Shown here piece after piece: positions 1-11,880 of a stretch of DNA of 64,000 bases; positions within the stretch are counted from its first letter, which is position 1, and the number at the start of each line of letters is the position of its first letter. The translations under genes and the position numbers were made by a program. The DNA comes from Trichobilharzia szidati. Lineage: Eukaryota; Platyhelminthes; Trematoda; Strigeidida; Schistosomatidae. The notes under the pieces were generated by a model. It was not told where the DNA came from and made no database searches. It saw nothing but the letters and a program-made list of their open reading frames with translations. The DNA is taken from assembly GCA_944472155.2 (NCBI GenBank), contig OX235279.1:114444110-114508109 (forward strand). The letters run 5' to 3'.

Positions 1-379
1 TTCAAATGCATCCCTATGAGGAGATTACGAAACCCACAGACATGCTTATCAATAGTAAGGATCAAAACTCCAACAGCTGGTCTAATACACCGAATGAAGT
101 CACCTCTGGGTGAGTCGACATGGTTTAACTTAGTGACCGAGACTAGTATTCCTAGTAGAATGCACGGTATTACTGTCAAAATTCATGGGACAGGATAATC
201 TGCTAGGCCAATAGTCGACTTTAGGAACACTACAGCATATGAACTATCCAAATATTTGGCATCTATATTATGCCCGATTAGATATCGGTCAGACTGCAGG
301 CTGATTAACTTATTTGAAATGAAGTTGAAGCCAGGGGAAATTCAAATAGCAAAAGATCTACCTAGAGCTACAATTATCC
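1..379 (+). pseudogene. Penelope-like element RT fragment, left copy
   Basis: A broken Penelope-like reverse transcriptase fragment. Reading across frames gives a segment of the type ARPIVDF followed by YELSKYLASILCPI, which fits the RT core of Penelope-like elements (an 'RPIV' box, then 'LSKYLA'). A preceding stretch (QMHPYEEITKP) fits the region before the RT. Frameshifts and stops interrupt it, so it is dead. The same sequence recurs in direct orientation at 27238-27616 and the match stops at the same internal base. The left end is cut by the window edge. Family assignment is by motif only. Confidence 0.5.
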
Positions 380-934
380 CATCCGAAATGACTACAAGTG
401 GGTTCAGTCGAATATGTATGTAGTTCAGTTAGGAGCCTGACTAGTACGTCAGATGATTTAACTGATGAAATAGAGAAATCGAGAAAACAATACCAGTGGA
501 CAACTATTCATCAGGTCTTATTCAAGTGTGTGATATAGATGATGAAAACATAAGTGATAACGAATTCAAAACATCGACGGCACTACCATGTAAAGAAGGA
601 ACATCAGAAGACCTACATAGGAGTCTTAATACCACTGAAACTAGAGGGACATTTAAAACAACCCATTTACTCTCAGACAAACTTTGTCACCTTCAACACT
701 CAATAGACCTAATAAAGCGAAATACGATTAACCAGTAGACGAGGGTTAGTTATGTTATCAAAACATAGAAATCCCGCCAGGTTTAGAAACCTTGGCCACG
801 CTCAGTTAAGTAGTCTCGCGAAAAGTGCCTGCATTGTTATGCATCCACTTCCGTGCTATCACACAGTAGGATGGGACAGAGTAAATGTATTACAAATAAG
901 ATAGTTAATCACATCATAGAATAAATTTATTTCA
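380..934. other. unassigned sequence downstream of the Penelope fragment
   Basis: No recognisable gene. A short open stretch at 496-738 (+, about 80 codons, Ser/Thr/Asp-rich) resembles no family I know and lacks clear splice sites or a promoter. The sequence departs from the 27.6 kb copy exactly at 380, so the two Penelope fragments have different right neighbours. Confidence 0.3.
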
Positions 935-1060
935 TGAAAGCACACAGTGATGCGGTATTATTTTCTGATGACGTTGCGACCACAATTTATTGCTCACAAA
1001 CATTACGATGCTCACATAACTCTCAGACATTGTCCGTATGATCCCATTATTTCTTATCCT
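935..1060 (+). repeat. diverged copy of the dispersed hairpin repeat
   Basis: Contains a version of the block TGATGACGTT...ACAATTTATTGCTCA that forms the centre of the hairpin repeat at 4739-4901, and also occurs at 44164-44290. Many substitutions separate it from those copies, so it is an old relic. The open frame at 947-1324 overlying it shows no protein-family similarity and is probably chance. Confidence 0.4.
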
Positions 1061-1639
1061 CTGATTTTATTCGTACTAATATTTCTCATATCTCTGATAT
1101 TGGCGTTGCGTTATTCCTATTTCGTGTGTTGTGTTGTGCTAGGCGTAGATTCCATCGACAAGGATCCACTGATCAATCAACTACTCCCTCCACTTGCCTA
1201 TATCACTCCAGTGCCCGCACACATAAACTCAACAACACAGGGAATAAAATCTTTACTTCGGTCAGGAAATAAACTACGACAATTAGTTATATTTAATGGT
1301 TGGAGGCAGTCGGTATGCATATAAGTATAATGCATATTATAGCCAGTGCTGAGGATCTAATTGATAAGTAAATATTTCCTCACTCAATCCTTTTGTCATC
1401 CAAATGTCCAAATGGGTATTTTCCTTTTATATTTAAAACCAAGCATCACTGTCTTGGTTGGATACAGTAACAACGATGTCAAGCCTCAAAACAACCCAAC
1501 AATGGATGGAGGATGACAATACAAATACGCCTTCCAATCCACCCTTTCAAACTGCTTCCAACAATTAGCTATTCCGTCATGCATTCAATAGTGCCAGTTA
1601 AAATCACCATTATTTGGATAATGTTGATTGATGTAAACT
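1061..1639. other. no recognisable feature
   Basis: AT-rich sequence with short chance open frames only. The end may include the first, unrecognised part of the MULE gene that follows. Confidence 0.3.
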
Positions 1640-3343
1640 CACTCAGACCAGACTGCATGATATTCAACAAGTTCGTCTCCTGTCCATGTAAGTCTGTCAA
1701 ATGCGAACCGACAGCTTCTATACAATACGCGACTGCCGGGTTCGTCGTGATGAAAATAACAAGGTTGACCCAGATTATAAGTACCTATATGTTGCATTTT
1801 CTTGTCATGTTGGTCGGCGTCGAAGATCAGAAAGTAGGTACCTAAGAATAGCACAGTGAGTAGTGTGAAGCATATAAGCTTCATATTTAAGAGTTTAGTA
1901 CGTACGGTGTCCATCCACTTTCAAATTTAAGCTGGAATTAGGACATTATAAAGTGATCGAACCTATCAATACCAGACACAACCATGCATTGACAAGAGAA
2001 CTGCTGATGTCTGTTGAGCCGGAAGTTCGGAGACAGAGTGCTGAAGAGAAATCAAAATTATTACCTCTTGTGGAAAGAAACGCCCCTCCCCCCCCCTACA
2101 CAAGTTATAAATATGGTTGATGTTGAGTTTGGAAAGCTGATGATTTACGATGACTATCGGAATTTCCGAGAGCTAGTCTGCCCTAGTGAGTTATCACATT
2201 GCGTTAACAGAATGACAGATATTGACACACTAATCCGTGAAACAGGTTCGGTATGGTGTGATGGACAGTCGATGACGTGTGGCGATGTTTAGTTTCGCAA
2301 CCAGGGAAATGATATGTTTGTATAAGAAATTTCCAGAGGTTGTCGGCATGGATTCAACATACAATACGAATAAGGAAGAGTAAGATTTAAGTGTAAAGCC
2401 AATCACTTGCAGTCATCCTCTATATCAACTGGTCGTTACAGATGGTCTCAACAGAAGTTGTCCAATCATGTACAGTATAACTCTTCGTGAAAGACTTGTT
2501 GACTTTGAGGCAGTATTACAGTCCTTCAAGAATATCATAGGTGGTACATTACAGACGGTCACGTTTGTGACTGACAAAAGTGCTGTGGAGCAACGTGCCT
2601 GCTCTATTGTATTATGTGCATTCCATGTCATCCGAGCCTTTAATAACAAAGTAAGCGACGTTACTAACAACCTAACGTCCTTAAGTTCCGTGATCCTCAA
2701 TGTAAAAGGATATTTAAAAAGATGGTGTGCATTACCAATTACGACAGGTAATAATGTTATTGTGTTAACACTTTATTAGGTTAAGCAACTTGATAATGTT
2801 AATGAGGTTGCAGTATCCTACAGCTATGTCGTACATAAGTAACAACTTATGGAGTTGCCGTAATATGTGGGCAGCCTGTTATATGAGAGAGGTTGTCACT
2901 CTTGGCAACAAAACCAATAACAGAGTCGAGTGCTGCCATAAGCACCCGAAGACACATCTGAGCAAGTGCTTCCCCTTGGAACTGAGCATTCGTGAGATTT
3001 GGAAGTGTTCTATTGAATCATCGAGAAGAAAGGCTGGTGAAAGGAATCGCAATCTGCATTACTTCATTAAGTTTGACGTAAGTCCTATAGTTGTAGTCTA
3101 AAATCTTTTTAGGTGGACGAAGGTATTTCCAACATTCTGAGGCATCTAACAAACTGTGCCGCCTATTCACTTTACAAAAGCATCAAGAGGCTTCCTGAAA
3201 TGAAAGTTACGGGTTGCACAGAAACATTTGTGGTATTCGAAGGTGATGGAAACTCCGTTGTGGACAAACATGACTGCAGCTGCCCATGTTTTCAAAACAG
3301 CAATATGCTATTGCCATGCCGTCATCCAGTTCATACTAAATGA
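1640..3343 (+). pseudogene. MULE transposase with FAR1-like N-terminus and SWIM finger, left copy
   Basis: A Mutator-like (MULE) transposase or transposase-derived gene. In order: a FAR1-like region at about 1730-2020 (DPDYKYLYV, GRRRRSES, then INTRHNHALT); the first MULE acidic motif near 2348 (VGMDSTYNTNK); the second near 2570 (FVTDKSAVEQRA); a conserved LGNKTNNRVE at about 2915; and a C-terminal SWIM finger at 3113-3343 (CSCPCF...LPCRH). Introns are suggested by acceptors at about 2424 (TTGCAG), 2779 (TTTATTAG) and 3112 (CTTTTTAG) and donors near 2745 and 3079 (GTAAGT). Several frames are needed between these pieces, so it is a degraded or multi-exon gene. The gene runs through the palindrome boundary at 1842 without a break, so this is the more complete copy. 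Alternative: a host ZSWIM-type gene. Confidence 0.6.
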
Positions 3344-3345
3344 CA

Positions 3346-4737
3346 TATATATACCAGTCTGGGTAAGTTCATGTAGTCTTCAAGTAAATTTGTAAAAGAT
3401 TTATTTAGGCATAGTACTAGGTGGTTATGAGACTACAACCACACTGTCATCCAATCACAACCGACACCATCGGAGGACTTGGACATGCAGATGCTCATAC
3501 AAGGAATAATATATCAAGTCAAAAACCTTCAACAGACGCGTCCGAGGATATGTACTATTATCTACATGAAGCCGGTGCACAGGAGGATGATCAGGCATCT
3601 ACATCGTCATGCTCGGACTGATATATGTACATATTTTTGAAGACAACTTTAAATAAATTTTCCTATGACAACTCTTATTTCTTGTTGATTCTAACTTCAT
3701 TACCGTGTACGACATAGTCTTTTTATCAATGGGCCTTTCGGAATATCTAATTTTACTTAGAATTTCTAAGATCGCAACATATATCCCGTACCTCACAACT
3801 TACGCAACGGCTAGAATTCAGTCTTATCAAAAAGATTATACAAACGAATAACGAGGAATAGATTTATTAATGAATAAATATCTAATACAAAATCAATGAC
3901 AATGCGGAAATCTCTTCCTTTAGCACCCAACTCCGTGAAATTCCCGAAAGTAGATATTATCTGAAAATGAACATAAGAATTCTAAAGATGTTACCACTGT
4001 AAATGCAATATTTAACTACTTAACAGTGTTAAAAATTACGAAATAATGAGTTAAATTGTATATAATTACGTCAGTCAACATGCTTCAAGCAGACAAAAGG
4101 GATATTGCATCTGCCTTGTAAACATCACGTCTATGCCATAAAATAAGTAAATACTATGCGCATATAATTCCCAAGTATTTCTGTAGATTTCCCTTAAAGA
4201 AATACATGTGGAGGAGCTTTGACACCATCAGCAAAAGTACACAACAAAGTAAGTGAGAATAATCAACAAAACGAACTAGCCCACTAGCTCATCATGTCCA
4301 TGTGTAATCCTTTAAACTGCAAAACAATTCACTGAAAGTCGTTATAATGTGTGCCTTCAAGTAATTCAACATTTTCTGAACGAAAAAGTATGTAGTTCAA
4401 CTATTTGTAAACTGGCCGTAAATTACGGCCGGATAAGGACACCAGCATTTGCTGTTTATGCTGGAAACGCTTCATTCCATCGACTTTAATTAGGAATACA
4501 AGCATAAAAGTACGTGAAACAACGAATAATTAGGCAAAGTTAAACTTTAAGCACAACTAACTACCGATCAGCGAATGACCTCGAAAGCACCAATCACGTG
4601 AAGGGGGCATTTTTGTGTATGGAATACATATATTTATGAAATAATGCATAAAACCAGTAGAAAAGTGTTACAGAGGATATCTTGCTCTTACATGTGATAA
4701 AAATAGCTGTCAGTTTTAGGTTGCAGTATCAACACAG
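3346..4737. other. non-coding interval in left palindrome arm
   Basis: No gene recognised. It holds an open stretch at 3421-3621 that could be the tail of the MULE region, and a short perfect inverted repeat near 4433 (GGCCGTAA / TTACGGCC, one-base spacer). The same DNA is present inverted in the right arm. Confidence 0.35.
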
Positions 4738-4738
4738 T

Positions 4739-4901
4739 ATAATTCCATTGTGGGTAAAATTTATTTTGATAAAGTCTCATAGTTTAACACAGTAATGTTT
4801 CCTGAGCAATAAATTGTGCTCGAAACGTCATCAGTAAATATTGCTGTATAACACTGTGAGACTTTATCAAAATAAATTTTACCCACAATGGAATTACACT
4901 C
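4739..4901. repeat. MITE-like hairpin repeat
   Basis: Two inverted arms of about 45 bases (4739-4783 and 4856-4901), each containing CATTGTGGGTAAAATTTATT or its complement, enclose a loop with GAGCAATAAATTGTGCTCGAAACG. Half copies occur at 935-1060 and 44164-44290, so it belongs to a dispersed family. No coding capacity. The layout suits a MITE or foldback element; no target duplication was established. Confidence 0.6.
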
Positions 4902-4974
4902 TACAGCAGTGTACAAGTACTATTCTTATATCAACACAGCAATTTAACCACACCCTATGCATGTAATTATTTAG

Positions 4975-5300
4975 GTCTTCTGACCCTTAAAATAACTCTG
5001 ATCTTCTCTGAACCTAACCCTAAAGAGAAAATATCCCTAAACTAACTGCAATCTAACTCTAACCAACCCTAATGTCGCCTTTATTAGGTTAACCTAACCC
5101 TAACTTGTCCATGGCTTAAAGCGTAACTTAGTCTTTCCCAAACCTAAGCTGAAACTTGCCAGATATCTCATTTAATAGGATAACGCTTCGATAAGCATAT
5201 TTTACTGATGATGAAAACATTATTTGCCAGGTTTCACTAACTTGTTCAGTGAGCGTTTCCAGGTTATTGGTGCGGTCGCACTCCATTGGTAGTTAATGGT
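4975..5300. repeat. degenerate telomere-like (CCCTAA) block, left arm
   Basis: Clusters of AACCCTAA-like units (ACCTAACCCTAA near 5015 and 5090; ACCAACCCTAATG near 5062), followed by GCCAGATATCTCATTTAATA. A related, more diverged block lies at 54950-55300, including the same GCCAGATATC... flank. It is a dispersed repeat rather than a live telomere. Confidence 0.5.
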
Positions 5301-5343
5301 GCTTAAAGTTTAACTTGGCTCAAATATCATTTTAACGAGATAG

Positions 5344-5414
5344 CATGAAGCAATTTAATTCCTTTGTGCTCGCCTCTTGGTTTTGAAGTAAGAAAAGAAA
5401 TCAAATTGCTTCAT
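5344..5414. repeat. short hairpin at the edge of the third-copy segment
   Basis: Arms ATGAAGCAATTTAATTCCT (5344-5362) and its near complement ending AAATTGCTTCAT (to about 5414). The segment shared with 30214-35893 starts in the loop of this hairpin, at about 5367. Confidence 0.5.
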
Positions 5415-7849
5415 ACTTACTCGTAGAAACTACTTTGGATATTGCAACTCGAATTAACTAAGCCGTGCCAATGTAGACAATGTGAAGCAGGTTGTGTCCC
5501 TTCAAGTAGGCGTGTTTGTGCAGCCTTGTCCAGGCTAATGCAGTTGACGTGGTTTTGTGCTTATTTGGCTGTTGTTGGGTGAATTTATATACGAATTTTT
5601 GCTTGATACTGTTCCCAAATATGGACGCATTGTTTGTGCAGCAGGATACTTAAACCTGTGGTTCATGCAGTGAGTATTTGTTATGCGCAGTAAGCTTGGC
5701 GTACATTTCGTTGACTGGTTCTTGGAAAATTCCTTTGCAGCTTTGTGGCAACCTGTACTTGGTCTTAAATTTTCCGTTCAGCTGTTGTGCAGCACATATT
5801 TCTGTCGCGGGAACCTAAGAATACAGTTGATATCGAATTCGTGCTTCTGCACTTTGGTGTGTTTTGATTGCTAAAAGTAAATGCAATCCAAGTAGAGACT
5901 AGTATTCACATGTGGGCGGAAATTGCATTAACTTCGAAGAACATTTGCAGAATCCACTGTTTGGTGACAAACATTTTAACTGGGTTGAATGCACACTACA
6001 ACACATTCTAGTACTGTGCTGTATTTGAATAACTTAAACGTCGTCGCGATCAGGTACGTAAGGACATTTGGGGTGTGCCTCATTTTGTCCTATTATTGTG
6101 TTTGCTTTCATAAACTTCCCACATTTTGCTATTATCCTGGAGCTACATTATGTGCACTTGTACGACAAAAATTCGCAGAATTATCTTGGAATCATGCAGA
6201 CGTAGTGTGCAACATGTTTAAAGCTGTGGACGTATGGTTTAGAAACGGTTGCCATATCCACTTCTGTCAAAATTATTGACCGACGTAATATACATATATA
6301 TATATATATAAACATCTAGTAGTTCTCATCGTGTTAACTCGTTAGTGACTATATTAATAGTGATATTCATGTGTACATCCTGTGAACCCGTTTTCTCCTC
6401 CTCTAGCTGCTCAGTAATTTCGGTGACCTCATGGGGTTCGTTGCTGAGGAAAGTGGTTTCCAGTATCGTTGATTTTTTATTGTGTTAAATCACTAATAAA
6501 TGTATTGCCTATTCCTAAAATGGATATTCTACCTGTTAATAGTGAACATTAACTTTATCGAAGGTTGTGAGCTACAGAGTTTGGGAGATTAGCTTCATGT
6601 GTTACATTGAGTAGTGCATTTAGAAGAGAGGTTCGCCTTTGACTTATATTGTCATTAATATGCAGTACATTCTTGTTGTCGTGATAAATTTCTTAGCAGT
6701 AATCATTATCATTACCTATATTTTGGAAGGATGGTTTATAACGAAGCATACTAGTGCAGTAGTCAAAGGTTAGAACTATCCGTTTGAATTGAAACAGGTG
6801 CTAACGTAAGGGAGAATTGATACTTCGAAAGTCGAAACATTAAGTAAATGACAAAGTTATTAGCACCGTGTGTACATCCGAACAGTTAAAGTTGTATATT
6901 TCGAAGTAATAGTAACTTGTTGATAGTTTAAGTGGTGTTTTGATTGATAGGAACAAAGGTCGGACAGTATGACTGAATGCGTGGATAAGCAACACCAACT
7001 GACTAGTGTACACATATTTTGAAGCAAAACACAATCAGGCAAAGTATTTCGAAGACAGGAGTAGAGCATTGTCCTGAAACTGATAATTTAGTGAGTAGCT
7101 AAAGTTGTCTTTGAATTAAGACTGAAAGTAAACGGCTCGTTGATAGGCTAAGTGATTATTATTATTAATACTATTCAAATACCTTAGAATCAGTGTATCC
7201 AAGTACTATTTCGCTCATAATTCTGTCTCTTGAATAACTTAGTAGCCTGGCGTTTGCCTTTAGTTTTGAATTACTAAGTAAAGGTGGACATCCCTAAGAG
7301 TTTTTTGATAAAAAGATTAAATTGTCGCCAAAGTAAGTAAATATGTTCATATCTACAAAATGCTTAGATTTGGAGTTGTTTTTTCTACTACTACCACAAT
7401 ACCAGCTGACTCACTAATTACAGTCGCAAAGTAAAACCACGTCTATCGAAGACAGTGTGCTCCTGACTTCTAGATATCGTAGTGCACCGGGAAGGAGAAT
7501 CTGATTCCATAGTTTTATAAGGTTAGACGCATGATAATAATTCAAAACTAGACGACTACGGTTCGCAGCCACAGAACACACCACTTTTCAATCTATTCCT
7601 TTAATTGTGTCAACCGATGTGACGCCAGTTAATACTAGAGAAGTTAGACCACTGGTTTTAAGAAAATCCACTTAAAGTGTTGCTTAAAATTATCTGCGTC
7701 TGTGTTAAGTATTGCATTTCACCAGCCTTTCGTCTACATGCCTCAATGGCACACTTCCATACTTCACGGATGCTCAGTTCATGAATTCTATTTGCACCTG
7801 CAGACATTTTAAAATTCAATGTGATAAATTGGAAATAAGATTATTTAGT
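5367..7849. other. unrecognised 2.5-kb unit shared by three copies
   Basis: Present here, inverted in the right arm (16692-19170), and directly at 30214-32701. The open stretches at 5683-5874 and 5989-6279 are conserved only because the copies are recent, and resemble no known protein. A (TA)n run sits at about 6290-6309 and differs in length between copies. The unit ends with a MULE-like fragment, so it may be part of an old transposon. Confidence 0.4.
7697..7775 (-). pseudogene. MULE-like transposase fragment
   Basis: On the minus strand this reads HELSIREVWKCAIEACRRKA, close to ELSIREIWKCSIESSRRKAG in the MULE gene at about 2980-3045. Only about 25 codons are preserved. It shows that a second, diverged MULE relative contributed to this unit. 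The same fragment occurs at 16766-16844 (+) and about 32550-32627 (-). Confidence 0.55.
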
Positions 7850-10800
7850 ATCCGGTTAAATATGCAACGGTGTAACAATGATTCAGCAACCAGTGAATTT
7901 TTGATTCTTTTCGATCTGGAACCAGAGTAACTGCGAACCAATCCTTACAAAAATGTTGAAAGAGGCATGCAGGAGCAGAATTTTACCATCGAATGAGTCA
8001 GTGGGATCTAAAATGCAGCTGTCAGCATATTTTCGTTACTTCACAGATATCCAGGTTTATTGACGCTGTATAGGTATTGATTTGAATTTGTCATCATGAT
8101 CGACAAATGGATGAATATTCAAACATGCACTACAACTTGTTTGCCTTTCGGATTTAGTTAATTATATCGCGTGTTGGGTTTGATTACTCTACGATTTTGA
8201 CATATTCCGCAGTGTCGCCATGATGATGGGAAGTATGCATGTGCTTTAAATGCATTACGTTGTTGGCTGCTACCTCCACTGAGGATATACAACGGGAACT
8301 GTGTATTTATGTATTTCCTCACCACTGTGGATAAAATATCGCCGCATTCTTTTTGGAAAGGAGACCAGTTGGTGGATTTTAAATGATGTCCAAGTAAATT
8401 ATATCTTTCCATGTGAAGTTGTGGTAAATTTCGACCTTGTTTTCTCATATTTGATTCGTATGTTGGTTATGGTACAGCCTTTGTATCAGGTAGACATAAT
8501 TCGATCGACTCTTATTTGTATGAGTGTTTTTGTCGTGATTACTGCTTTTTTGTCTGAAATTGTAGATAAAGGTAAAAGAAACAACAGGTGTATTCTCTTA
8601 GTTCATACATTAAATGGGCCTATAATTTCTGAAGCTCTTACATGGGAATTAGCACTGGTATCGCTTGCAAACTCACGTAGTGTGTCATTAAGCGCCTTTT
8701 CGAAGGAGGCCAGTGAGCTTGCTAGTCGCATTTCCTCAGGTAGTTTGTTCCATTTTTGGGCATACCTAATCATGAAAAGCTTTTGCCTGGTGACTGTTTT
8801 ACATTGTTCTATAGCCACCGAACCTTTAGTGAGTCTAAGGTTATATCCAGTGTCTTCTGAAAACTGAGTACAATAAGTAGGGATATACAACATTTGGTTA
8901 AGAATCTTGTAGAAGTGTACCAGATTTAGTCACAGTCGTCTTAACCATAATGTTTCTAGTCCTAGTACTTCACATCTAGTGGAGTAGTTCATGCCGTTTT
9001 CGGTGCCGAGTAATTTTAACGTGAAGTACCTATGTACTCCTTCTACTTTCAGTTTGTCTTCTATGCGTATACTACCAAATATGAGTGAGCAGTAATCTAG
9101 GAGTGGGCGCACATCAACCTTGTACAGCAGTATTCTGGATTCATTTCTGTAGAAGTTCCTGAGTAGGAAACCAATAAGCCTGCGTGATTTCGATACTTGT
9201 TTCGAGATATTCTCAGAAAATGATAGATTGTGTGAGTATTTCAGTCCCAGATCTAGTACAGATTTGAGTCTGGGAATTTTGTGCCCCTGAATTGCTAGGT
9301 CGCGTTCTACGTTGGAACAGCCCAAGCAGAGCCAGCCACACTCTTCGACATTAAACTCAAGTCTCCAGGTGTCACGCCATATATCCATTTCTGTTAGTTC
9401 TTCATGCCTGGAGTTCACAGTTGTACCAATATCTGTATTTGTGCAGGTATATGTCATCTTTAAGTCATCTGCATACAGTATTGGCTTGCCTATACTATGT
9501 ACATAATGAAAAGAAGGGGGCCCAATACACTTTTCTGGATGACACCACTGCTAATCGGCCTAGGTCTGGAGGTCATCGAGCCAATTTTTGTTGTCTGATA
9601 TCTGTCACTGAGAAATGATTTTATCCAGTTGTGGAAGGGGTTGCGTATCCCTAGTGAGCATAGCCTGCTGACTAACAGACTAGGTGGGACTCTGTCAAAG
9701 GCATTCCTTATATTGAAATAGAGGACAATTACTAGTTCTCTCCTACCTCTTAGATAGGCGACTTCGTTGGAAAAGTCTATATGGCAAGTGACGCATGATC
9801 TGCTCTTGAGGAATCCGTATTGTGACTGGTTGATGAGTTTGTGTTTTAGAAAGTTGTCTGATATTTGGTCTTTGATTACTTTCTCCATGATCCGTGATAT
9901 GACAGGTGTTATATTGATAGGCCTATAATTACATGCACTAGTTTTGGCCCCTGTTTTGTGCTTAGGTAATATATACGTGTTTTTCCAAGTTTCAGGGTAG
10001 GTCCCAGTCACTAGTGAGAGGACGAATATTCTGAGCAATAGTACTGTCATATCCGTGCCACCGATTTTGTATATGACAGATGGTATATCATTTATTTCAC
10101 ATCTACAGTTAGCTTTTAATTGCTTTACCACTGAGGCTATTTTTTGTATATTAAGGTTAATGTCGCCTAACTTGTAGCTATTTTTGCAGGTTATGTCGAG
10201 AATTGGGGACGGATGCGCTTCGGTGTCATTGGAGAACCACTGGCTAAGCAATTCACTGATAGTCTGGGGATCATCATAAGTTATACCTTCATGCTCCAAG
10301 GGGCCGACATTACTGTCTTTACCTTTTTTTAGTCGTTTTTGCAAGATCTTGCGGAGTTCCTGAGTTTTAGAGGAGCCCCCTAGGGCTTCATTTTCCTCGA
10401 GTTGAGCCTTCATTTTATGTCTCTCCTCAAGATTTTCAAATGTTTCATGTATCTAATGGAATGCACTAAATTCTTTAGATACACGAAATTCTCTCTTCAG
10501 ATTCATTAGTTTTAACCGCGTTTTGTGGTTTATGAATAGAGTTGGTGTCTTTAAGGCAGATTTTAGGGGTGTGATTGTGTCCCTTACCGAACTGACTGTC
10601 TTGTAGAAGGTATTAAGCGTTGCTTCTAAGTTATCATTTGCAAAGTATTCACCCCAGTCAGAGCTTCTCAAGAGCGTTGGTAGGAATTCCCAGTCGGCAT
10701 TTCTATAGTCTCTATATTGATAGTGAACCGAGGAAATTTCAGGTGTGTGTCTAGTTGTTAGTTGAAGAGGTAGAGTGCAGCACAGTAAGTTTTGATCACT

Positions 10801-11853
10801 GTTGTCGAGTTTATACCCCACCTCTATCGAGATCGGCTCTATTCTGTGGTAGAGGACTAAGTCGAGAATATTGTTATGTCGTGTTAGGAGGCGTACGCAC
10901 TGCTTCCATCCTCCTACATTTATAGCTCCTAGGAGCTCATCATGGATTCTAGGTCCAGTGTAGGTATCCTAGTTCACTCCAGGGGGGTTGAAATCGCCAC
11001 AAACTAGTTTTTAGTCGAATTCCAGCGTAGGTACATCCCACTAGAATTTCATTTTTATTCGTGTGGATGCTTATCCACTTAGATTCTGGGAGTTTGTCGA
11101 TGGTTGGGTTTGTAAAAGTACTGGAGTCAGTGGATTTAGAAGCATATATTAGACACCCACCACTGTATCATTTCTGTGGATGTCACAGTTATCAACTACC
11201 AGATTTGTGCCGGGTATATCATTAGCTGGCCAGGTTTCAGTCACCATGATCGGTGTTGGCCGTTCCATGTATACCCAGCTGCGAAGAGAAGTTATTTTGT
11301 TAAGGAGCGATCAAGCATCTGGAATCATTTCTCGTCATCAGATAGTCTGTTTCATTGTTCTGGTTGTAATGTACAGGGCCGAAGTAACCTGTTGTTAGGT
11401 TGTTTTGAGGGTAGTGCGTGCTAAGACTTTCGCAGTTGTACATTTGTGGACTCATTTTGTGCATGTACATAGAAGGACCGTGATTCGATCTATACCCATT
11501 ATGCCGATGGGGCTTTACGTAACTACTACGAGGGTTCGAGTATGCATTTCCGTTCATATGGTACCTAGTGGTGTCTCGTCTAGTAGCCCATGTGTTTTCA
11601 TTATTTATTATGGGTCTCGTTACCAGGTTATATGTGCCTATAGGCATATTACAACCTAGGCTATTACGGAAGTCGTGTGTCTCACTCTGTTGTTTAATCA
11701 GCTCGGCACTCCTTGCGTGTCTGCTGGCGTGTGATTTTGTGTGGATGAAGCTATTTTTGCTGTTAGTTTTCACCTCGTGTAGTCTGTCGTCCATAGTTTG
11801 TCTACTACTCTTAGTTCGACGAAGAGCACTTCCACTCACGTTTTCCGTCTCCT
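7850..11853 (-). pseudogene. CR1-like LINE, left palindrome copy
   Basis: Non-LTR retrotransposon on the minus strand. The 3' UTR is about 7850-8592, RT and C-terminal region 8603-10413, endonuclease remnants 10453-11299, and the ORF1 region 11300-11839. The RT shows YADD-type sequence, but motif A reads FNIRNAFDRVP with Asn for the catalytic Asp. Other lesions: TAG at 10455-10453 between endonuclease and RT, TGA near 8930 (both shared with the right arm), and a private 22-base deletion near 9498 just before the YADD box. The 5' end is cut by the palindrome boundary at 11853. It cannot move on its own. Confidence 0.85.
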
Positions 11854-11880
11854 GTCTCGGTGCTGGCTGCTGGCCGAGAC
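11854..11880. repeat. stem-loop at the inner palindrome boundary
   Basis: GTCTCGG (11854-11860) pairs perfectly with CCGAGAC (11874-11880) around a GCTGG-rich 13-base loop. It starts at the first base after the left arm ends. Confidence 0.6.

Larger units (their letters stand above)
1842..11853 (+). repeat. left arm of 10-kb inverted repeat (palindrome 1)
   Basis: Reverse complement of 12666-22717. Paired coordinates sum to 24559 near the outer end, then 24537, 24541 and 24519 going inwards, so the arms are collinear apart from three indels: 22 bases missing here near 3550, 4 extra TA bases near 6300, and 22 bases missing here near 9498. A few substitutions also separate the arms. The outer match begins at CTAAGAATAG and the inner match ends at CCGTCTCCT. 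The arm is 10,012 bases long. Confidence 0.95.

Noticed and set aside
4990..5115. A functional telomere or chromosome end
   Set aside because: Units are degenerate, few and followed by unrelated sequence on both sides.
5683..6279. Two small open frames conserved in three copies
   Set aside because: Their conservation is explained by segmental duplication; no motif, codon bias or splice signal supports them.
8301..8867. 188-codon open frame on the plus strand, also at 15674-16240 (-) and 33153-33719 (+)
   Set aside because: It is antisense to the LINE RT C-terminus and 3' UTR and is conserved only because the copies are recent.
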